A stretch of DNA of 64,000 bases from AWTP1-13 sp963840075 (GTDB lineage: Bacteria; Pseudomonadota; Alphaproteobacteria; Rhizobiales; Hyphomicrobiaceae), in contig CAWIXS010000022.1 in the NCBI GenBank assembly GCA_963840075.1, positions 1 through 64,000 on the forward strand, written 5' to 3'. The position numbers and the translations under genes are program-made. Below, one piece after another: positions 60,928 to 64,000 of this stretch. How positions within the stretch are numbered: position 1 is the stretch's first letter; each line of letters starts with the position of its first letter. Under the pieces are notes generated by a model. It made no database searches and was not told the origin of the DNA. It saw only the letters and a program-made list of their open reading frames with translations.

Positions 60928-63801
60928 CTATCGGCGTCGGCCGGGGCGGTCGGCCAGCTCCTTGAGCCGGTAGAGGGCCTCCAGGGCAGCCTTGGGCGTG
61001 AGGTCGTCGGGATCGAGGGCGGCCAGCGCCTCCTCGACCGGCGAGGGGGCGGTCTGCGGCGGCGCCTCGGCATGGCCCTCGCCCCGCGGGCGGGCGGAGG
61101 CAAGCGCGGCGGCGAACAGCGGCAGCTCGTCGATCAGGGTGGCGGCCTCGGGGGACTTGCCGTCGCCCTTCTCCAGCAGGGCCAGCACCGCGGCGGCGCG
61201 CTCGGTGACGGGCCGCGGCAGGCCGGCGAGCCTGGCCACCTGGATGCCGTAGCTGCGGTCGGCGGCCCCGCCCACGACCTTGTGCAGGAACACGATCTCG
61301 TCCTTCCACTCGCGCACCTCCATGGTCACGTTGGCAACCTCGGAAAGGCGGGCGGCGAGCGCGGTCAGCTCGTGATAGTGCGTGGCGAACAGGGCGCGGC
61401 ACTGGGACACCTCGTTCAGGTACTCCACCACCGCCCAGGCGATGGCGAGGCCGTCGAAGGTGGCGGTGCCGCGGCCGATCTCATCGAGGATGACGAGCGA
61501 GCGCGGCGTGGCGAGGTTCAGGATGCCCGCGGTCTCCACCATCTCCACCATGAAGGTGGAGCGCCCGCGCGCGAGGTCGTCGGCGGCGCCGACGCGTGAG
61601 AACAGCCGGTCGACGATGCCGATGTGGGCGGAGCGTGCGGGGACGAACGAGCCCATCTGCGCCAGCACCGCGATGAGGGCGTTCTGGCGCAGGAAGGTGG
61701 ACTTGCCGGCCATGTTGGGGCCGGTGACGAGCCACAGGCGCGCCGGGCGCATGCCGTCGGGGGTGCCCGCGCCCGAGGCCTCGGCATCGGCATCGGCCGC
61801 AGCCAGGATGCAGTCGTTGCCGATGAAGGCGGCCCCGTCGCTGGAGCTGCGCCGCGCCTGCTCGACCACCGGGTGGCGGCCGCCGCGGATGTCGAAGGTC
61901 GAGCTCTGATCGAGCACGGGCCGGGTGTAGTCCTCCTGGGCCGCGACCTCCGCCAGGCCCGCCTCGCAATCGAGCTCGGCGAGGGCGGCGGCCACCTCGC
62001 CGAGCGCCCGCTCGGCGGCGGCGATCGCGGAGGCCAGGTCGGCGAAGATCTGCTGCTCCAGGGCCAGCGCCCGCTCGGCGGCGGCCACGATGCGGCTCTC
62101 GGTGTCGGCCAGCTCCGGGGTGGTGAAGCGCACCGCGCCGGCCATGGTCTGGCGATGCCGGAAGGTGTCGTCGAGGGGAGGGCCGAGCATCGGCTTGGCG
62201 GCGCCGGCCGGCACCTCGATGTAGTAGCCCAGAATGTTGTTGTGGCGCACCTTGAGCGCCTTGATGCCGGTCTCCCTCTGGTACCCGGCCTCCAGCGCCG
62301 CCATCACCTTGCGGCTGTCGTCGCGCAGGCTGCGCTGGGCGTCGAGATCGGCCGAGAAGCCCGGCCGCACGAAGCCGCCGTCACGCCTCAGGTGCGGCGG
62401 GTCGTCGACGAGCGCGCCCGCCAGCAGCGGCTGCAGGGCGGCGTCGCAGGCGGCGAGACGCTCGGCGATGCCGGCCAGTGTGCCCGGCAGGCCCATGCCG
62501 GCGCTCGCTGAGTGCAGGAGCCCTGCGCAGGCCTGGGCCGCTGCGAGGCTGTCGCGTACGGCGGCGAGGTCGCGCGGGCCGCCGCGCTGCAGGGCGAGCC
62601 GCGCCGTCGCTCTCGCGAGGTCGGGCGTGTGCCGCAGGGTGCGGCGGATGTCCTCGCGCAGCCCCTCGCCGTCGCAGAGGAACGCGAGGGCGTCGAGGCG
62701 GGCGCCGATCGCCTCGAGGTCGCGCAGCGGGCAGGCGAGGCGCCGGGCGAGCTCGCGCGCGCCGGCGCCGGTGACGGTGCGGTCGATGGCGGCGAGCAGG
62801 CTCGCCTTGCGCTCGCCGGAGGTGGAGCGCACCAGCTCGAGGCTGGCGCGTGTCGGCGCGTCGATGATGAGCTGCGCGGAGGCCCCGCTGCGGCGCGGCG
62901 CCCGCACGCAGGGCCTGTGGCCGATCTGGGTCAGCTCGACGTACTTGAGGAGCGCGCCGACGGCCGCCCTCTCGGCGCGCGAGAAGCCGCCGTAGGCGCC
63001 GAGGTCGGCGACGCCGAGCTGGCCCGCGAGCAGGCGCTCGCCGGCCAGGCTGTCGAAGGTGGCGGCGGGGACGGGGGTGGCGGCGCGCGCCCCGGCGGCG
63101 ATCCAGTTGCCGAGATGCGGATCGGCGAGGAGCGCGTCGGCAGCGATCACCTCGGCCGGGGCGAGACGGGTGATCTCGCCGGGAAAGTCGGCCGGCGCCA
63201 CCTCGCCGACCTCGAATTCGCCGGTGGAGATGTCGAGCGAGGCGAGGGCGATGGGCGCGCTGTCGCCGCCCCTTGCCGGCCTGAACACGGCGGTGAGGAA
63301 GTTGGGCGCGCGGGCGTCGAGCAGGCTCTCCTCGGTCAGGGTGCCGGCGGTGATGAGGCGCACCACGTTGCGGCGCAGCACGGCCTTGGAGCCGCGTTGT
63401 TTTGCCTCACTGGGGTCCTCCAGCTGCTCGCACACCGCCACCCGGAAGCCGCGGGCGATCAGGCGCTGCAGGTACTCGTCGGCGCGGATCACGGGCACCC
63501 CGCACATGGGGATGTCCTCGCCCAGGTGCTTGCCGCGTTTGGTGAGCACGATGCCCAGCGCCTCGGCGGCCGTCACCGCATCGTCGAAGAACAGCTCGTA
63601 GAAGTCCCCCATGCGGTAGAAAAGCAGGCAACCCGGATTGTTGGCCTTGATTTCCAGGAACTGCGCCATCGAGGGGGTGACGCCGGAGGCGACAGCAGCG
63701 GGCGTGGCGGCTGCGGGCGCGCCGGCGCCGCCTGCGTTGGCGGCACCCGGCGGCCCGCTGCCGGCGCGCCGCTCCTCGCCCCGCTTCAGCTCTGTTGCCA
63801 T
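60928..63801 (-). CDS. mutS: DNA mismatch repair ATPase MutS
   Basis: A 957-residue MutS that binds base-base mismatches and small loops. The mismatch-reading FxE motif is in YRMGDFYELFFDDA. The connector, lever and clamp domains follow, with RHNNILGYYIEV. The ATPase has Walker A TGPNMAGKSTFLRQNA, Walker B SLVILDEIGRGTATFDG and FATHYHEL. It is longer than E. coli MutS (853) because of an Ala/Gly/Pro-rich N-terminal lead of about 40 residues and a short Ala/Asp insertion ahead of Walker A (AAADADAEASGAGTPDG). No mutL is in the window. The C-terminal dimerisation tail is present. Confidence 0.97.
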   Translation of the reverse strand: MATELKRGEERRAGSGPPGAANAGGAGAPAAATPAAVASGVTPSMAQFLEIKANNPGCLLFYRMGDFYELFFDDAVTAAEALGIVLTKRGKHLGEDIPMCGVPVIRADEYLQRLIARGFRVAVCEQLEDPSEAKQRGSKAVLRRNVVRLITAGTLTEESLLDARAPNFLTAVFRPARGGDSAPIALASLDISTGEFEVGEVAPADFPGEITRLAPAEVIAADALLADPHLGNWIAAGARAATPVPAATFDSLAGERLLAGQLGVADLGAYGGFSRAERAAVGALLKYVELTQIGHRPCVRAPRRSGASAQLIIDAPTRASLELVRSTSGERKASLLAAIDRTVTGAGARELARRLACPLRDLEAIGARLDALAFLCDGEGLREDIRRTLRHTPDLARATARLALQRGGPRDLAAVRDSLAAAQACAGLLHSASAGMGLPGTLAGIAERLAACDAALQPLLAGALVDDPPHLRRDGGFVRPGFSADLDAQRSLRDDSRKVMAALEAGYQRETGIKALKVRHNNILGYYIEVPAGAAKPMLGPPLDDTFRHRQTMAGAVRFTTPELADTESRIVAAAERALALEQQIFADLASAIAAAERALGEVAAALAELDCEAGLAEVAAQEDYTRPVLDQSSTFDIRGGRHPVVEQARRSSSDGAAFIGNDCILAAADADAEASGAGTPDGMRPARLWLVTGPNMAGKSTFLRQNALIAVLAQMGSFVPARSAHIGIVDRLFSRVGAADDLARGRSTFMVEMVETAGILNLATPRSLVILDEIGRGTATFDGLAIAWAVVEYLNEVSQCRALFATHYHELTALAARLSEVANVTMEVREWKDEIVFLHKVVGGAADRSYGIQVARLAGLPRPVTERAAAVLALLEKGDGKSPEAATLIDELPLFAAALASARPRGEGHAEAPPQTAPSPVEEALAALDPDDLTPKAALEALYRLKELADRPGRRR

Positions 63802-64000
63802 GGGCCTCGCCCCCTCGTCGCGAGGCTAGGCATAGCGGGTCCGCCGGCCCCGCGAAACCGTCCGCGGCCCGCGACTGGGGCTTGGCAACAACAAATGCGG
63901 AACCATGTGCTCGCCACACGGCAGGTTCGCCGTTGTGCCGTGCGGGCCCGCCCACTATCGTGTTTTTTTCCCGCCGTTACGACGGGAGGTTGCGAGAGGG
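63802..64000. other. Upstream region of mutS, no gene seen
   Basis: About 200 bp to the window edge with an imperfect inverted repeat (CACACGGCAGG...TGTGCCGTGCGG near 63914-63950) and a T-run at 63962. It may hold the mutS promoter and the end of a neighbouring transcript. Confidence 0.4.

Overview
The window is GC-rich, densely coded chromosomal DNA of alphaproteobacterial type, most likely Hyphomicrobiales (Bradyrhizobium-like soil or rhizosphere bacteria). The inference rests on gene content: a phasin, several CaiB/BaiF CoA-transferases, two tripartite tricarboxylate transporter (TTT) loci, an oxalate-to-formate-to-formyl-THF pathway, the block prolyl-tRNA editing protein / thioredoxin-TPR / LON-domain / Trm112-like, and several families of intergenic palindromes. 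No marker for species assignment is present.

Layout. 1-7 kb: partial tRNA-Arg, galE, a glycosyltransferase, a small secreted protein, rpe, rimK, a small membrane protein and a folate/biopterin-type MFS carrier. 7.4-19 kb: the metabolic core. tctA-tctC-tctB is read leftward; a GntR/FCD regulator diverges from it and is followed by oxc, frc, a GIY-YIG nuclease gene set among palindromes, a formyl-THF hydrolase-like formyltransferase, fhs and an RraA-like gene. Oxalyl-CoA is decarboxylated to formyl-CoA (Oxc), CoA is passed to oxalate (Frc), and the released formate is loaded on tetrahydrofolate (Fhs). The TTT system is a candidate importer for the same pathway, and the single-domain formyltransferase is the least understood part. 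19-26.7 kb: phasin, a second CoA-transferase plus ThDP-enzyme pair (the ThDP gene is frameshifted), a zinc-finger protein, an FAD monooxygenase, a MaoC hydratase and a decayed second TTT locus.

26.7-36 kb: two lipoproteins, an unknown protein, a divergent TrpC-like protein, a thiolase, an XdhC-like maturation factor, small proteins, tRNA-Gly and the proofreading/thioredoxin/LON/Trm112-like block. 36-44.6 kb: panE-like reductase, two acyl-CoA dehydrogenases (one frameshifted), an ADP-ribosylglycohydrolase, a repeat-filled gap, a CPA2 antiporter and an Amacr-like protein. 44.8-48.5 kb: a LivHMGF-type importer without a binding protein. 48.5-50.5 kb: an IS4-type insertion sequence splitting a Uma2 nuclease gene, with intact target duplication. 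50.8-55.8 kb: a GldA/GldF/GldG-like ABC system with a DUF4340 protein. 55.9-64 kb: a beta-hydroxyacid dehydrogenase, an NMT1-like binding protein, an amidase, two small secreted-protein genes (one badly frameshifted) and mutS.

At least five otherwise well conserved genes carry a single extra base that breaks the frame. This may reflect consensus error in the assembly as much as true gene decay, so those loci are described with both readings.
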